Source of the DNA: Gammaproteobacteria bacterium TMED78
GTDB lineage: Bacteria > Pseudomonadota > Gammaproteobacteria > Steroidobacterales > Rariloculaceae
Assembly: GCA_002171615.1 (NCBI GenBank)
Contig: NHEF01000010.1
Coordinates: 62,001-126,000, forward strand
Reading direction: 5' to 3'
DNA: 64,000 nt
Both the position numbers and the translations under genes were made by a program. Within the stretch, counting starts at the first letter, position 1, and each line of letters begins with the position of its first letter. Shown here one piece after another: positions 41,805-52,514 of the stretch. Under the pieces are notes generated by a model that ran no database searches, had not been told where the DNA came from, and worked only from the letters and a program-made list of their open reading frames with translations.

Positions 41805-42397
41805 AAAATAATTTATTTAAAATAGGCCTGACAGGTGGAATAGCTACTGGCAAAACAACAGTAGCAAATATGTTCTCAAGCCTAGGTATAGAGATCATAG
41901 ATACTGATAAGATAGCAAGAGAAATTGTAATGCCAGGTCAGCCTGCTCTTGAATCAATTATTAAAATATTCGGCAAAGATATAATCGATCAGATCTCAGG
42001 TAAGCTTGAACGCCATAAATTAAGGAAAATAATTTTTGATAATAATATTTATAAAAAAAAATTAGAATCTATTCTTCATCCTTTAATCAGAGAAAAAACA
42101 CTTTTTTATCTAAATAATGTTAAATCTAGAAATGTAATTATTATAGTACCATTATTAGTAGAGACTGGATTTATTAAAATTATTGACTATGTGATAGTTG
42201 TAGACTGTCCAAAAGATCTTCAGCTAAAAAGATTAATTGATAGAGATAAAATAAATAAAGAAGATGCAGAAAAAATAATTATGGCCCAAGTAGATAGGAA
42301 AGATAGACTTAAAAAAGCTGATATAGTAATAGATACTTCAAAAAATTTAGAATCAGTTATGAACCAAATAAAAGGTATATATAGAAATCTTATTTAA
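41801..42397 (+). CDS. coaE: Dephospho-CoA kinase
   Basis: IGLTGGIATGKTTVANMF; DTDKIAREIV; VPLLVETGF; VDCPKDLQLKRLIDRD. Confidence 0.96.
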   Translation: MKNNLFKIGLTGGIATGKTTVANMFSSLGIEIIDTDKIAREIVMPGQPALESIIKIFGKDIIDQISGKLERHKLRKIIFDNNIYKKKLESILHPLIREKTLFYLNNVKSRNVIIIVPLLVETGFIKIIDYVIVVDCPKDLQLKRLIDRDKINKEDAEKIIMAQVDRKDRLKKADIVIDTSKNLESVMNQIKGIYRNLI

Positions 42398-42928
42398 CTA
42401 GTCCAACCATTCAACCTTTTTTACCAATCGATCTCTATCATTTAAAATTTTTATACCATAATCGTTTCTCAAATCACAAATTTTTTGATTAAAAAGATCT
42501 TTGGAGCAATTATATGGCCATTTTTTTTTCATCATCTTTGTTCTTTTTCTAATTTTATTTTTTACTGGCCGAACGTTTTTATATAATTGAATAAAACCTT
42601 TTAATCCTAATTTTTTAAAAAATACAATATATAATCTTCTTAGATCTTTATTTGCAATAGAATACTTTAAAATTGAAATCCAATTAAACTTAGTGCCATA
42701 TATAGTCCAAGTATCTAACATTGCCTCTTGCTCAAGTGATGTGTCAAGACCAAAAATGACATGAGTACAGTCATGATCTCTCATCGTAGTTGATCCATCA
42801 TTATCAATAATTCTATCAATTCTAATACTTTTATCTTCATACGAATCTAAAAGAGAATAATATATATCTAGCCCTTCCTGGAGGGTTAGACTGCAATCTT
42901 GTTCTTGATAAGCAATTGCTCTGTTCAT
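42398..42928 (-). CDS. COQ4-like protein
   Basis: HDxxH-x11-E motif read directly: H52-D-C-T-H56...E68 (codons 42725-42775). Confidence 0.65.
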   Translation of the reverse strand: MNRAIAYQEQDCSLTLQEGLDIYYSLLDSYEDKSIRIDRIIDNDGSTTMRDHDCTHVIFGLDTSLEQEAMLDTWTIYGTKFNWISILKYSIANKDLRRLYIVFFKKLGLKGFIQLYKNVRPVKNKIRKRTKMMKKKWPYNCSKDLFNQKICDLRNDYGIKILNDRDRLVKKVEWLD

Positions 42929-43031
42929 AGATATTAAATTATTTTAATATGTTATATTAAACAATATCTTATAAGGATATCATATTAATAATAGTAATTT
43001 ATAATTATAAGATTATACTATTATTTTAAAA

Positions 43032-43844
43032 ATGATAATAAATAAAATGGCGATATCAAGTGAGCTTCTACTAGAGAGCAAGGAAAAAATTAATTTCGAT
43101 CAGCCTCTAAATGAAATTATGAGAACATTCTTGCGAACAGAATTTCTTTATAAGCAGCTCTTATACCATCAGAGTAATCTTACTGATTATAGTGTTAGGG
43201 CTGCTATATCTACTATTATTGAGATAGTGAATATTATAAGTAGGTCAGGATTAAAAAATGACCTAATAAAACAATTTGAGAAACAAGAAAATATTTTATT
43301 ATCTTATAAAAAACAACCCCAAGTAGATCTAGAAAGAGTTGATAAGTTGTTTCATGAGATAAAGAAAACAAAAGACGAATTAAATAGCGAAGGAAGTGAA
43401 CTATCAAGAAATATAAAAGAATGTGAATTTCTTAATGCCATAAAACATAGAAGTACTATCCCAGGAGGAACATGTATATTTGATTTGCCAGATCTTGCTT
43501 ATTGGACAAATCAATCAAAGGAAGATCTTTCGGATGGTCTAGAAGAGTGGCTAAAAGAAATTAGACCAATCTGTGAGTCAATAATTCATATTCTATGGCT
43601 AATAAGGAATAGCAATATCTCCAATAATGAAGTAGCAAAAGGAGGTATGTTTTTACATGAATTAAAAAAAAATAATAATATAATAATGATTACTGTATCT
43701 ATAAATAAAGGTAATAACTTTTATCCGGAAATAAGTGCAGGTAAGCATAGGTTTACAGTGAGATTCCTAGAGTGGATCAATACAAAAAATCACGCCAGCC
43801 AAGTTATGGATGATATTAATTTTGAGCTATTTCTTTGCCAGTAA
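43032..43844 (+). CDS. zapD: Cell division protein ZapD
   Basis: FDQPLNEIMRTFLRTEFLYKQL; LNAIKHRSTIPGGTCIFDLPDLAYW; GGMFLHEL; next to coaE and mutT. Confidence 0.9.
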   Translation: MIINKMAISSELLLESKEKINFDQPLNEIMRTFLRTEFLYKQLLYHQSNLTDYSVRAAISTIIEIVNIISRSGLKNDLIKQFEKQENILLSYKKQPQVDLERVDKLFHEIKKTKDELNSEGSELSRNIKECEFLNAIKHRSTIPGGTCIFDLPDLAYWTNQSKEDLSDGLEEWLKEIRPICESIIHILWLIRNSNISNNEVAKGGMFLHELKKNNNIIMITVSINKGNNFYPEISAGKHRFTVRFLEWINTKNHASQVMDDINFELFLCQ

Positions 43845-44231
43845 AAAATCCTGTATCTTTTTATCAGAGGGTAACATTTTAAACTTATACAACTCTTCGG
43901 GCTTAGTCCATACTATCTCTTGACTTTCTTTTGAGCTAGGCTGACCAAGAAAATACTCAACAATCCAAATATCTAGATCAACAGAATACTTAGCATAATG
44001 GTAGCTATAATTCATTAGAGATTTAGCTTTTTTAACAATAATTCCTAGCTCCTCCTTTAATTCTCTAGAAAGCGCAGTAAAGCTTTCTTCTTTTTCTAAA
44101 ATTTTACCGCCAGGAAATTCCCAATAACCCTCCATATACTTTCCAGAGACTCTTTTATTAATTAGAACATTGCTTTCTTCATCAAATACAAGTCCTATTA
44201 CAACTTGCAAAAAACTTTTGTCTTTAGACAT
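43827..44231 (-). CDS. mutT: MutT-type Nudix hydrolase
   Basis: GYWEFPGGKILEKEESFTALSRELKEELGI; start MSKDKSF at 44231 overlaps the secA end. Confidence 0.93.
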   Translation of the reverse strand: MSKDKSFLQVVIGLVFDEESNVLINKRVSGKYMEGYWEFPGGKILEKEESFTALSRELKEELGIIVKKAKSLMNYSYHYAKYSVDLDIWIVEYFLGQPSSKESQEIVWTKPEELYKFKMLPSDKKIQDFLLAKK

Positions 44232-44236
44232 ATTTA

Positions 44237-47095
44237 TTATTTGCCACAACAATGCTTATATTTTTTTCCTGAATCGCATTCAGGACAAATCTCATTCCTA
44301 CCTACTTTTGGATTTTTCCTTATAAAAGGAGATTTATTATCAACAGTATCTCTAGAAGAACGATTTTTCTGAGAAGCTATTACAGGCGCTTTAGCATGAT
44401 TAAAATTCATATTTTTTAATGGTTTTCCAGAAGATCTGACAGCATCAACGTCTTCTGGCTTCCTTATCTGAACCTTAGATAAGGTCGAAACAGTATCAAT
44501 TTTTACCCTATCCAACATATCACTAAACATCTCAAATGCCTCTCTCTTATACTCTTGCTTAGGATTTTTTTGAGCATACCCTCTTAGATGTATCCCCTGC
44601 CTCAGATATTCAAGAGCTCCTATATGCTCCTTCCAATGAGTATCTAGATTTCTTAACATCAGATTTTTCTCTAGATTTTGCATAACTTCTAATCCAATTT
44701 TTTCTGTCTTCTCTCTATACTCTTCTTCAGCTCTATCAATACAGTACTCTCTTATATCTGTTTCAGTTAGTGAATGATCGGACTCTAATAAGGAATGGAT
44801 ACTAACTTGAATACCAAAATTTTGATCAAGTGCCTTAGTCAGGCCTTTCTTGTCCCAAGTTTCCTCAATACTCTGAGGCTCAATAAAGTCATCTATAACT
44901 TGATTTACCACCTCTACTCTTATTGAAGTAATTGCATCGCTTATATTTTCTGAGCTCATAAGTTCAGTTCGCTGTTTATAAACTACCTTTCTTTGATCGT
45001 TTGTAACATCATCGTACTCCAAGAGTTGTTTTCTAATATCAAAATTATGTGCCTCTACTTTCCTCTGCGCTCTTTCTATCTGTCTAGATAATATTTTACT
45101 TTCAATAGCCTCATCTTCCTGCATTCCTGCTCTAGATAATAAATTTTTTGTTTTCTCTGGATCGCCGAATACTCTCATTAAGTTATCCTCCATTGAAAGA
45201 TAAAATCTACTTGATCCAGGATCACCTTGCCTTCCTGACCTTCCTCTTAATTGGTTATCTATTCTTCTAGAGTCGTGTCTTTCTGTGCCTATTATGTGTA
45301 ATCCTCCTGCTCTAATCACTTCTTGATTAAGCTTTTCCCATTCAGATTTATCATTATCTGAAGAAAGCAAAGAATTAAATTTACCTCCTAAAACTATATC
45401 AGTCCCTCTTCCTGCCATATTTGTAGCTATAGTAACTGTTCCAGGCTTACCAGCCTGCTCAACTATTTCAGCCTCTTGTTCATGATATTTAGCATTAAGT
45501 ACTCTATGAATAATATTTTTCTTTTTAAGTAAAGATGATAAATACTCTGAGGTCTCTATAGAGGTAGTACCAACTAAAATAGGCTGGCCTTTAACTTTAG
45601 ATTCATTTATATCTTTAATTATAGAATCAAATTTCCCTTTTTGAGTTAAATATACTAAATCAGGCAGATCCTTTCTTGCCATTGGTAAATTAGTAGGAAT
45701 AACCGCAACCTCTAATCCATAAATCTGTTGAAACTCAAAAGCTTCAGTATCGGCCGTTCCAGTCATCCCAGAAAGCTTTTCGTATAACCTAAAATAATTT
45801 TGAAATGTTATTGATGCAACAGTCTGATTTTCTTCTTTAATATTTAATCCTTCTTTTGCCTCAATTGCTTGATGAAGGCCATCGGACCATCTTCTACCAG
45901 CCATTGTTCTTCCCGTAAACTCATCAACTATGACAACCTCTCCCTGCTTAACAATATAATCAACCTCTTTTTTAAATAATGCATGTGCTCTTAAAGCAGA
46001 ATTAAGGTGATGCATCAATCTAATATTTCCTGCATCATATAAACTCTCTCCAGATGAAAGTAATCCTGCTCTCTCTAATAACTTTTCTGATTTTTCATGT
46101 CCTTCTTCTGTTAAATGTGCTTGCTTAGATTTTTCATCAACTGTAAAGTCTCCTGGGATAATTAATTGACATGTAGAAGGATTAGTAGTTGTGTCTATCT
46201 CTACAAGATGACAATTAGCTTCTTTACTAATATCTAACGCCTCATCTATTTTTTTTATACCTAAAGAATTTCCCTTAATATCTAATAGAGATAAACGAGT
46301 AGCATCAATATCATCATTGACTTTTCCTATTGGTATCTCATGGATATTTAGATTTGGGACCAAGCTATTAATGCTTCCGTAAAGATTTGTACTCTCATCA
46401 GATTTTCCTGAAATAATCAATGGAGTTCTAGCTTCATCAACTAAAATAGAGTCAACCTCATCAACAATAGCAAATGAAAGATTATTTTGAAACTTATCCT
46501 CTACTCTAAAAGCCAAATTATCTCTTAAATAGTCAAAGCCTAACTCATTATTGGTAGCATAAGTTATATCAGCTTTATACGCCTCTCTCTTATCAAGAGG
46601 ATCTTGCCCACCTTTCACTACACCTACACTTAAACCTAGAAACTTATAAACTGGTCCCATCCAATCCGAATCCCTCTGAGCAAGATAATCATTAACGGTT
46701 ACTATATGTACGCCATTTCCAGTTAATGAATTTAAATACGCAGGAAGAGTAGCAACTAAAGTCTTTCCTTCTCCAGTTCTCATTTCAGCAATCTTTCCAT
46801 TATGCAAAGCCATGCCGCCAATTAATTGAACGTCAAAAAGTCTTAGGCCCAATACTCTAACAGCAGCTTCTCTAACCATCGCAAAAGCTTCTGGTAATAA
46901 ATCTTCTAGTGATTCTCCATTAGAACACCTAAGACGCAATTCATTTGTCTTTTGGAGTATATCTTCATCTGTTAATAGCTTAATTTCACTTTCTAATAAA
47001 TTTATTCTTGAAACTGATTTACTATAGGACTTTAATAATCGCTTATTACGACTACCTAACAATTCTATGAAAAAATTATAAAAAAAATTAAACAA
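44237..47095 (-). CDS. secA: Preprotein translocase ATPase SecA
   Basis: [39 protein letters not shown]-terminal zinc motif [16 protein letters not shown]. Confidence 0.99.
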   Translation of the reverse strand: MFNFFYNFFIELLGSRNKRLLKSYSKSVSRINLLESEIKLLTDEDILQKTNELRLRCSNGESLEDLLPEAFAMVREAAVRVLGLRLFDVQLIGGMALHNGKIAEMRTGEGKTLVATLPAYLNSLTGNGVHIVTVNDYLAQRDSDWMGPVYKFLGLSVGVVKGGQDPLDKREAYKADITYATNNELGFDYLRDNLAFRVEDKFQNNLSFAIVDEVDSILVDEARTPLIISGKSDESTNLYGSINSLVPNLNIHEIPIGKVNDDIDATRLSLLDIKGNSLGIKKIDEALDISKEANCHLVEIDTTTNPSTCQLIIPGDFTVDEKSKQAHLTEEGHEKSEKLLERAGLLSSGESLYDAGNIRLMHHLNSALRAHALFKKEVDYIVKQGEVVIVDEFTGRTMAGRRWSDGLHQAIEAKEGLNIKEENQTVASITFQNYFRLYEKLSGMTGTADTEAFEFQQIYGLEVAVIPTNLPMARKDLPDLVYLTQKGKFDSIIKDINESKVKGQPILVGTTSIETSEYLSSLLKKKNIIHRVLNAKYHEQEAEIVEQAGKPGTVTIATNMAGRGTDIVLGGKFNSLLSSDNDKSEWEKLNQEVIRAGGLHIIGTERHDSRRIDNQLRGRSGRQGDPGSSRFYLSMEDNLMRVFGDPEKTKNLLSRAGMQEDEAIESKILSRQIERAQRKVEAHNFDIRKQLLEYDDVTNDQRKVVYKQRTELMSSENISDAITSIRVEVVNQVIDDFIEPQSIEETWDKKGLTKALDQNFGIQVSIHSLLESDHSLTETDIREYCIDRAEEEYREKTEKIGLEVMQNLEKNLMLRNLDTHWKEHIGALEYLRQGIHLRGYAQKNPKQEYKREAFEMFSDMLDRVKIDTVSTLSKVQIRKPEDVDAVRSSGKPLKNMNFNHAKAPVIASQKNRSSRDTVDNKSPFIRKNPKVGRNEICPECDSGKKYKHCCGK

Positions 47096-47163
47096 GAGTA
47101 AATTCCTTAAAAAAAAATTAAGCTATGTTATTTTAATGCCTATAATAATAAAATAGATTCATT

Positions 47164-47448
47164 ATGGCTCGAAAAAAACCTTTATCAATATCAAAAATTT
47201 TACACTCCAAATCAGGAGAATTACCTGATTTAATGAGAGAAATTAAACGTCGAGAAGAAATAACTAATAAAATCAAAGACTTATTACCTAAGGAAGATGC
47301 CGTACATCTAGTAAACTCAAATATAACAGAAGATGGCATAATAATCCTAGTTGTCGACTCTTCTGAATGGGCCGCACGTATTCGCTATATAGCTTCTGAG
47401 ATAATTAGAAAAAAAATTATAGTAAAAGTTTTACCGCAAAATATCTAA
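47164..47448 (+). CDS. DUF721-like protein
   Basis: Small basic protein divergent from secA and convergent with lpxC; L...[29 protein letters not shown]. Confidence 0.7.
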   Translation: MARKKPLSISKILHSKSGELPDLMREIKRREEITNKIKDLLPKEDAVHLVNSNITEDGIIILVVDSSEWAARIRYIASEIIRKKIIVKVLPQNI

Positions 47449-48356
47449 TCGGGAATACTTGGAATTAACCTATAGGAAGCAGGTAGATCAACTTCATTAT
47501 CAAAAACAACCTCTTCATAACTATCTGGGGAGCTTAAAACTTTCCTTAACAGTAAGTTATTTAAGTTATGTCCAGATTTATATCCTACAAATTTGCCTAT
47601 TAATGATGCTCCCATCAAATATAAGTCACCTATAGCATCTAGGGTCTTATGCCTAACAAACTCATCCCTAAATCTTAGTCCATCTTCATTCAACACTCGG
47701 AACTCGTCCATTACAATAGCATTATCCATACCACCACCTAGAGTTAAGTCTTTCTCTCTTAAAATTTCTAAATCACGAAGAAATCCAAATGTTCTAGCAC
47801 GACTAATTTCTTTTAAAAAGCTAGTCACAGAAAAGTCTATCATAACTGATTGGCTATTCATCTTAAAAACAGGATGTTCAAAATCTATTTCCATGTTTAA
47901 TCTAAATCCATCATAAGGAGAAAGGCTAGCTACTTTATCGCCGTCTTTAACTTCAATAAATTTCTTTATTTTTATAAATTTCTTTTTAGCTTTTTGTTTT
48001 TCAATGCCGGCAGATTGCAACAAGAAAACAAAAGGCGCCGCGCTACCATCCATAATAGGCACCTCCGCAGCTGTTAATTCCACAAATGCATTATCAATAC
48101 CTAATCCAGCCATTGCGGATAGAAGATGTTCTACTGTAGCAACTTTAGCATTCTTATACTCTATTGTAGTTCCAAGAGTAGTTTGAGATACATTGTTTGC
48201 TTTAGCTTGAATATCGACTGGATCATCTAAATCAATCCTTCTGAAGACAATACCAGTATTTTGAGGAGCAGGTCTTATAGTCATATAAACCTTTTCTCCA
48301 CTATGCAATCCTATACCAGTAGCCCGGATTGACTCTTTAATCGTACGCTGTCTCAC
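47445..48356 (-). CDS. lpxC: UDP-3-O-acyl-N-acetylglucosamine deacetylase
   Basis: [59 protein letters not shown]. Confidence 0.98.
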   Translation of the reverse strand: MRQRTIKESIRATGIGLHSGEKVYMTIRPAPQNTGIVFRRIDLDDPVDIQAKANNVSQTTLGTTIEYKNAKVATVEHLLSAMAGLGIDNAFVELTAAEVPIMDGSAAPFVFLLQSAGIEKQKAKKKFIKIKKFIEVKDGDKVASLSPYDGFRLNMEIDFEHPVFKMNSQSVMIDFSVTSFLKEISRARTFGFLRDLEILREKDLTLGGGMDNAIVMDEFRVLNEDGLRFRDEFVRHKTLDAIGDLYLMGASLIGKFVGYKSGHNLNNLLLRKVLSSPDSYEEVVFDNEVDLPASYRLIPSIPD

Positions 48357-48401
48357 AACAAAATAAGCCCGATATCTTTATTATTGAGCGATACTATCAT
48401 A

Positions 48402-48420
48402 TTGCACTAAAAAAGTGCAA
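48402..48420 (-). other. Inverted repeat TTGCACT-N5-AGTGCAA between ftsZ and lpxC
   Basis: Perfect 7-bp arms, 48402-48408 and 48414-48420, homopolymer 5-nt loop. Confidence 0.8.
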
Positions 48421-48438
48421 AAATTACAAAGAATTAAA

Positions 48439-49569
48439 TTAGTCTGCTTGCCTCCTTAGAAATGCAGGTATATCTAACATTTCCTCTTGGTTTTTTTGTA
48501 CTTCGCCCTCTTCACTATTTCTTTTTATGGTAGGTATCTCTAATTTATCATAATTTGGATTATCAATAATATTAGTATCTGGTGAAACTACCTTTATTTC
48601 TTTTGCCTTAGATTCTTTACCTAGACCCGTTGCGACAATCGTTACTCTTATCTCTTCATTCATATCTGGCTCTATAACGGTTCCAAGAATTACTTCAGCA
48701 TCATCTGCAGCAAATTGTTTCACCGTTTCACCAACTTCTTGGAACTCACCAATCGATAAATCCATTCCAGCAGTAACATTAACGAGTACGCCATTAGCTC
48801 CGGAGAGGTTAATATCCTCAAGAAGTGGGCTAGAAATTGCTGCTTCAGTTGCCTCTCCAGCTCTACCCATGCCAGTAGCGCTTCCAGTTCCCATCATGGC
48901 CATTCCCATTTCAGACATAACAGTTCTAACATCAGCAAAATCAACATTAACTAATCCCGGCTTAGTAATTAATTCCGCTATTCCCTGAACAGCACCTTTC
49001 AGAACTTCATTTGCCGATTTAAACGCATCCAAAAGAGTAGTTTCTGGCCCAAGCACACTCAGAAGTTTTTCGTTAGGTATAGTTATAAGAGAATCAACAT
49101 GTCTTGCTAACTCAGCTATCCCGTGATCAGCAAAGCTCTTACGCTTCTTCCCTTCCATTTCAAAAGGTCTTGTAACAACAGCAACTGTTAAAATACCCAG
49201 CTCTTTAGCTAATTGGGCTATAACAGGAGCTGCACCTGTTCCAGTTCCTCCGCCCAAGCCAGCAGTTATAAATAGCATATCAGTACCACTTATAACCTCT
49301 TGAAGTCTATCTCTATCCTCCATTGCCGCCTGCCGGCCTATATCTGGATCAGCTCCAGCTCCTAAGCCTTTAGTGATATTACAACCTATCTGGATATTAG
49401 TTTTAGCATTATTCCCTCTCAAAGCCTGTGCATCAGTGTTGGCGCATATAAAATGAACCCCTTCGATACCTGATGAGAGCATGTGTGAGACAGCATTACC
49501 CCCACCTCCACCAATACCTATTACCTTAATAATTGCTGTTTCGTTATTATTATCCATTAGCTCAAACAT
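48439..49569 (-). CDS. ftsZ: Cell division protein FtsZ
   Basis: IGGGGGNAVSHML; TAGLGGGTGTGAAPVIA tubulin signature; C-terminal LDIPAFLRRQAD. Confidence 0.99.
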   Translation of the reverse strand: MFELMDNNNETAIIKVIGIGGGGGNAVSHMLSSGIEGVHFICANTDAQALRGNNAKTNIQIGCNITKGLGAGADPDIGRQAAMEDRDRLQEVISGTDMLFITAGLGGGTGTGAAPVIAQLAKELGILTVAVVTRPFEMEGKKRKSFADHGIAELARHVDSLITIPNEKLLSVLGPETTLLDAFKSANEVLKGAVQGIAELITKPGLVNVDFADVRTVMSEMGMAMMGTGSATGMGRAGEATEAAISSPLLEDINLSGANGVLVNVTAGMDLSIGEFQEVGETVKQFAADDAEVILGTVIEPDMNEEIRVTIVATGLGKESKAKEIKVVSPDTNIIDNPNYDKLEIPTIKRNSEEGEVQKNQEEMLDIPAFLRRQAD

Positions 49570-49599
49570 ATTTCACTCCTTGTTATTAATAATTAATTT

Positions 49600-50823
49600 T
49601 TACCAACCCTGGAACCAAGTTTTCATTCGATCAAATAACCTAGATCCCCTTCCTAATCCTTCAGAACTTGTAACATCTACTTCCTTGCCAAAGATTAATA
49701 ATCCCACTCCTGTAGCATGGATTGGGTTTCTGACTACATCTACTAGACCATCTACATACTGAGGAATACCTAATCTAACGGGCATATGGAATATTTCTTC
49801 AGCTAACTCAACAGCTCCCTCCATTTTCGAGCAACCACCAGTTAAAACTATGCCAGCTGCTACTAAGTCCTCAAAGCCAGATCTTCTAAGCTCATCCCTA
49901 ACAAGAGAAAATAACTCTTCATATCTTGGTTCTACTACCTCAGCTAGTGTCTGCCTTGACAATCTCCTAGATGGTCGATCACCAACACTAGGCACCTCAA
50001 TAGTTTCGTCTTGGTTTGCTAACTGAGAAAGCGCGCAAGCATATTTAATCTTAATTTCTTCAGCATATTGTGTTGGGGTTCTCAATGAAACTGCTATATC
50101 ATTAGTTACCTGGTCACCAGCAATAGGTATTACTGCAGTATGCTGTATAGCTCCTCCTCCACATACTGCAATATCAGTTGTGCCCCCTCCCATATCTATC
50201 AAACAAACTCCTAGTTCTTTTTCATCCTCGGTTAGTACTGAGTAACTAGAAGCAAGTTGCTCGAGAACAATATCATTAACCTCAAGACCACACCTTTGAA
50301 TACATTTAACGATATTCTGAGCTGCGCTCACAGCACCCGTAACAAGGTGAACTTTAGCTTCTAGCCTAACACCCGACATTCCTATTGGTTCACGAATACC
50401 TTCTTGGTGGTCAATCAAAAATTCTTGTGGCAAAACATGTAAAATTCTTTGGTCAGATGGGATAGCTACTGCTCTTGCAGCATCTATAACTCTCTCTACG
50501 TCTCCTGAGCTGACCTCTCTATCAAGAATTGCAACTATTCCATGAGAATTTATACTTTTAACATGGCTTCCTGCGATGCCAGCAAATACAGTATCTATTT
50601 CACATCCCGCCATAAGCTCAGCTTCTTCGACAGATCTTTGGATAGATTGGACAGTAGATTCAATATTTACTACTACGCCTCTTTTTAAGCCTCTTGAAGG
50701 GTGTGATCCTATCCCTATAACTTCCAGATTATTTTCTTCAGACATCTCTCCTACAATTGTCACAACTTTTGAAGTACCAATATCTAATCCAACTACAAGA
50801 TTCCTTTCTTCTTTTTTAGCCAA
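49600..50823 (-). CDS. ftsA: Cell division protein FtsA
   Basis: VGLDIGTSKVVTIVGE; LIDMGGGTTDIAV; VLTGGCSKMEG. Confidence 0.97.
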   Translation of the reverse strand: MAKKEERNLVVGLDIGTSKVVTIVGEMSEENNLEVIGIGSHPSRGLKRGVVVNIESTVQSIQRSVEEAELMAGCEIDTVFAGIAGSHVKSINSHGIVAILDREVSSGDVERVIDAARAVAIPSDQRILHVLPQEFLIDHQEGIREPIGMSGVRLEAKVHLVTGAVSAAQNIVKCIQRCGLEVNDIVLEQLASSYSVLTEDEKELGVCLIDMGGGTTDIAVCGGGAIQHTAVIPIAGDQVTNDIAVSLRTPTQYAEEIKIKYACALSQLANQDETIEVPSVGDRPSRRLSRQTLAEVVEPRYEELFSLVRDELRRSGFEDLVAAGIVLTGGCSKMEGAVELAEEIFHMPVRLGIPQYVDGLVDVVRNPIHATGVGLLIFGKEVDVTSSEGLGRGSRLFDRMKTWFQGW

Positions 50824-50851
50824 TTATAATCACCTCTCTAATTTACATTTT

Positions 50852-51631
50852 TCAAAATTTTGCTAAATGGTTAACTTGAGTACTTTCCCAACCAACAGAA
50901 AAGCCACTTTCATATCTCATATCAATATATGAGATACGACTTAAGTCGTTCTTAAAATTTGGTATAACTAAATCAAATAACCGAATAGTCCTACTATCTA
51001 TATCTTTTCTCCCAAGACGAATCTTAGGGCCGCCATTAAAGGAAATTATCCACGACGATCTTTCATCTATAGAAATAAACTCTAAATCAAGATTAGCTTT
51101 TTCTAGAAAATCTTTTAACTCAAAATACTTTTTAGCAATTTTTAGTTCTGATCCATTTGGACCAAAAAGATTTGGTAGCTCTGGGAAATTATAATTTTTC
51201 CTACTTAAAAATATCTCTCCTCTACTATTGAGAAGGCTATCATTATTCCATATTGCAGAAGGAACCTGCTCATATATTCTAACTGAGATTTTATTTGGCC
51301 ATCTTCTAGCAATCTCTACATTATCAACCCAGTTAAGCTTCTCTAAATCTTTTTCTAGTGATCTTATTTCAATACTAAAAAACCCTTTTCCTAGCGCTTG
51401 AGAAAATATTTCCTCTACTTGTATTGGGTTTACTCTTTGAAATACACCAACTAGCTCTAATTTTTGAATTGGTGTATCAACAAATATTTTGGAAAATAAA
51501 AAAATAGATACTATTAATATAGTTACTAATGAAGAATTAATTAACCATCTTAAATTGTATGATTTTTTTCGTTTTTTAATAATATTAATCACTAGTCTAT
51601 TCCCATTAAGTATTAATATGATGTTGGCCAA
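50852..51631 (-). CDS. ftsQ: Cell division protein FtsQ
   Basis: N-terminal TM; POTRA-like LELVGVFQRVNPIQVEEIF; ARRWPNKISVRIYEQVPSAIW. Confidence 0.9.
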   Translation of the reverse strand: MANIILILNGNRLVINIIKKRKKSYNLRWLINSSLVTILIVSIFLFSKIFVDTPIQKLELVGVFQRVNPIQVEEIFSQALGKGFFSIEIRSLEKDLEKLNWVDNVEIARRWPNKISVRIYEQVPSAIWNNDSLLNSRGEIFLSRKNYNFPELPNLFGPNGSELKIAKKYFELKDFLEKANLDLEFISIDERSSWIISFNGGPKIRLGRKDIDSRTIRLFDLVIPNFKNDLSRISYIDMRYESGFSVGWESTQVNHLAKF

Positions 51632-52514
51632 TAATTTTTACTTCTAATTCTAGCTCTATACCAAATTTATCTTTTACTTTTTCTTTAATTCTAAAAATTA
51701 ATTCTTCAATATCTGAAGCTTTAGCTGATCCTAAGTTAATAATAAAATTTGCATGCTTTTTTGAAACTTCGGCATCTCCTATTCTCAAGCCCTTTAATCC
51801 CGCTTCATCAATTAATTTCGCTGCAAAGCTATTTTCAGGATTCCTAAAGACAGATCCACAGCTTCTTAGGCCTATAGGTTGTGTTTTCCCTCTTTTATTC
51901 AACATTTTTTTCGTTTGACTTATATTTACTTTTTCATTTCTCGTCAAATTAAAAGTGGCCCCTATAAACCACTCTTCTTGTTTGCTTTCAACAGACCTAT
52001 AATTAACTTCATACTCTTGAGGGGTTCTTTCTCTAATCTCTCCCTTTCTATCTATAGTTTCTACAGATTCAATATACTCCCAAGTCTCTTTTCCAAATGC
52101 ACCGGCATTCATTGCTAGAGCCCCTCCTAATGTTCCTGGAATACCCGCAAAAAAAGATGTTGGTGATAGCTTTAATCTCACACATTTTTTAGAAAAAATA
52201 GCGCAAGGCAAACCTGAACTAACTTTTATTCTATTATTATCTAGTTCTTCAAATTCTCTAGGCAAGTCTAAAGTACATATCATTACTCCTTTGAAACCAC
52301 CATCTCTTACCAGTAAATTTGATCCCAATCCTACCCAATAGATTTCTACATCTTGATCTAAATCTTTTAGAAATCTAGCAAGGATAGAGATTTTATTAGG
52401 CTTAAAGAATAAATCTACATTGCCCCCAACCTTCCATGATGTATGTTTAAACATAGGCTCATCTTTCATCAATAGAGAAGGATCTATAGTGTAATTTTTT
52501 TCAACTTTATTCAT
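51606..52514 (-). CDS. murB: UDP-N-acetylmuramate dehydrogenase
   Basis: HTSWKVGGNVDLFFKP; FFAGIPGTLGGALAMNAGAFG; GSVFRNPENSFAAKLIDEAGLKG. ATGA overlap with the murC stop supports a start at 52514. Confidence 0.95.
   Translation of the reverse strand: MNKVEKNYTIDPSLLMKDEPMFKHTSWKVGGNVDLFFKPNKISILARFLKDLDQDVEIYWVGLGSNLLVRDGGFKGVMICTLDLPREFEELDNNRIKVSSGLPCAIFSKKCVRLKLSPTSFFAGIPGTLGGALAMNAGAFGKETWEYIESVETIDRKGEIRERTPQEYEVNYRSVESKQEEWFIGATFNLTRNEKVNISQTKKMLNKRGKTQPIGLRSCGSVFRNPENSFAAKLIDEAGLKGLRIGDAEVSKKHANFIINLGSAKASDIEELIFRIKEKVKDKFGIELELEVKIIGQHHINT

Noticed and set aside
42959-42985. Near-palindrome atatcttataaggatat upstream of zapD
   Set aside because: Imperfect and in a very AT-rich divergent promoter, so expected by chance; not enough to call an operator.
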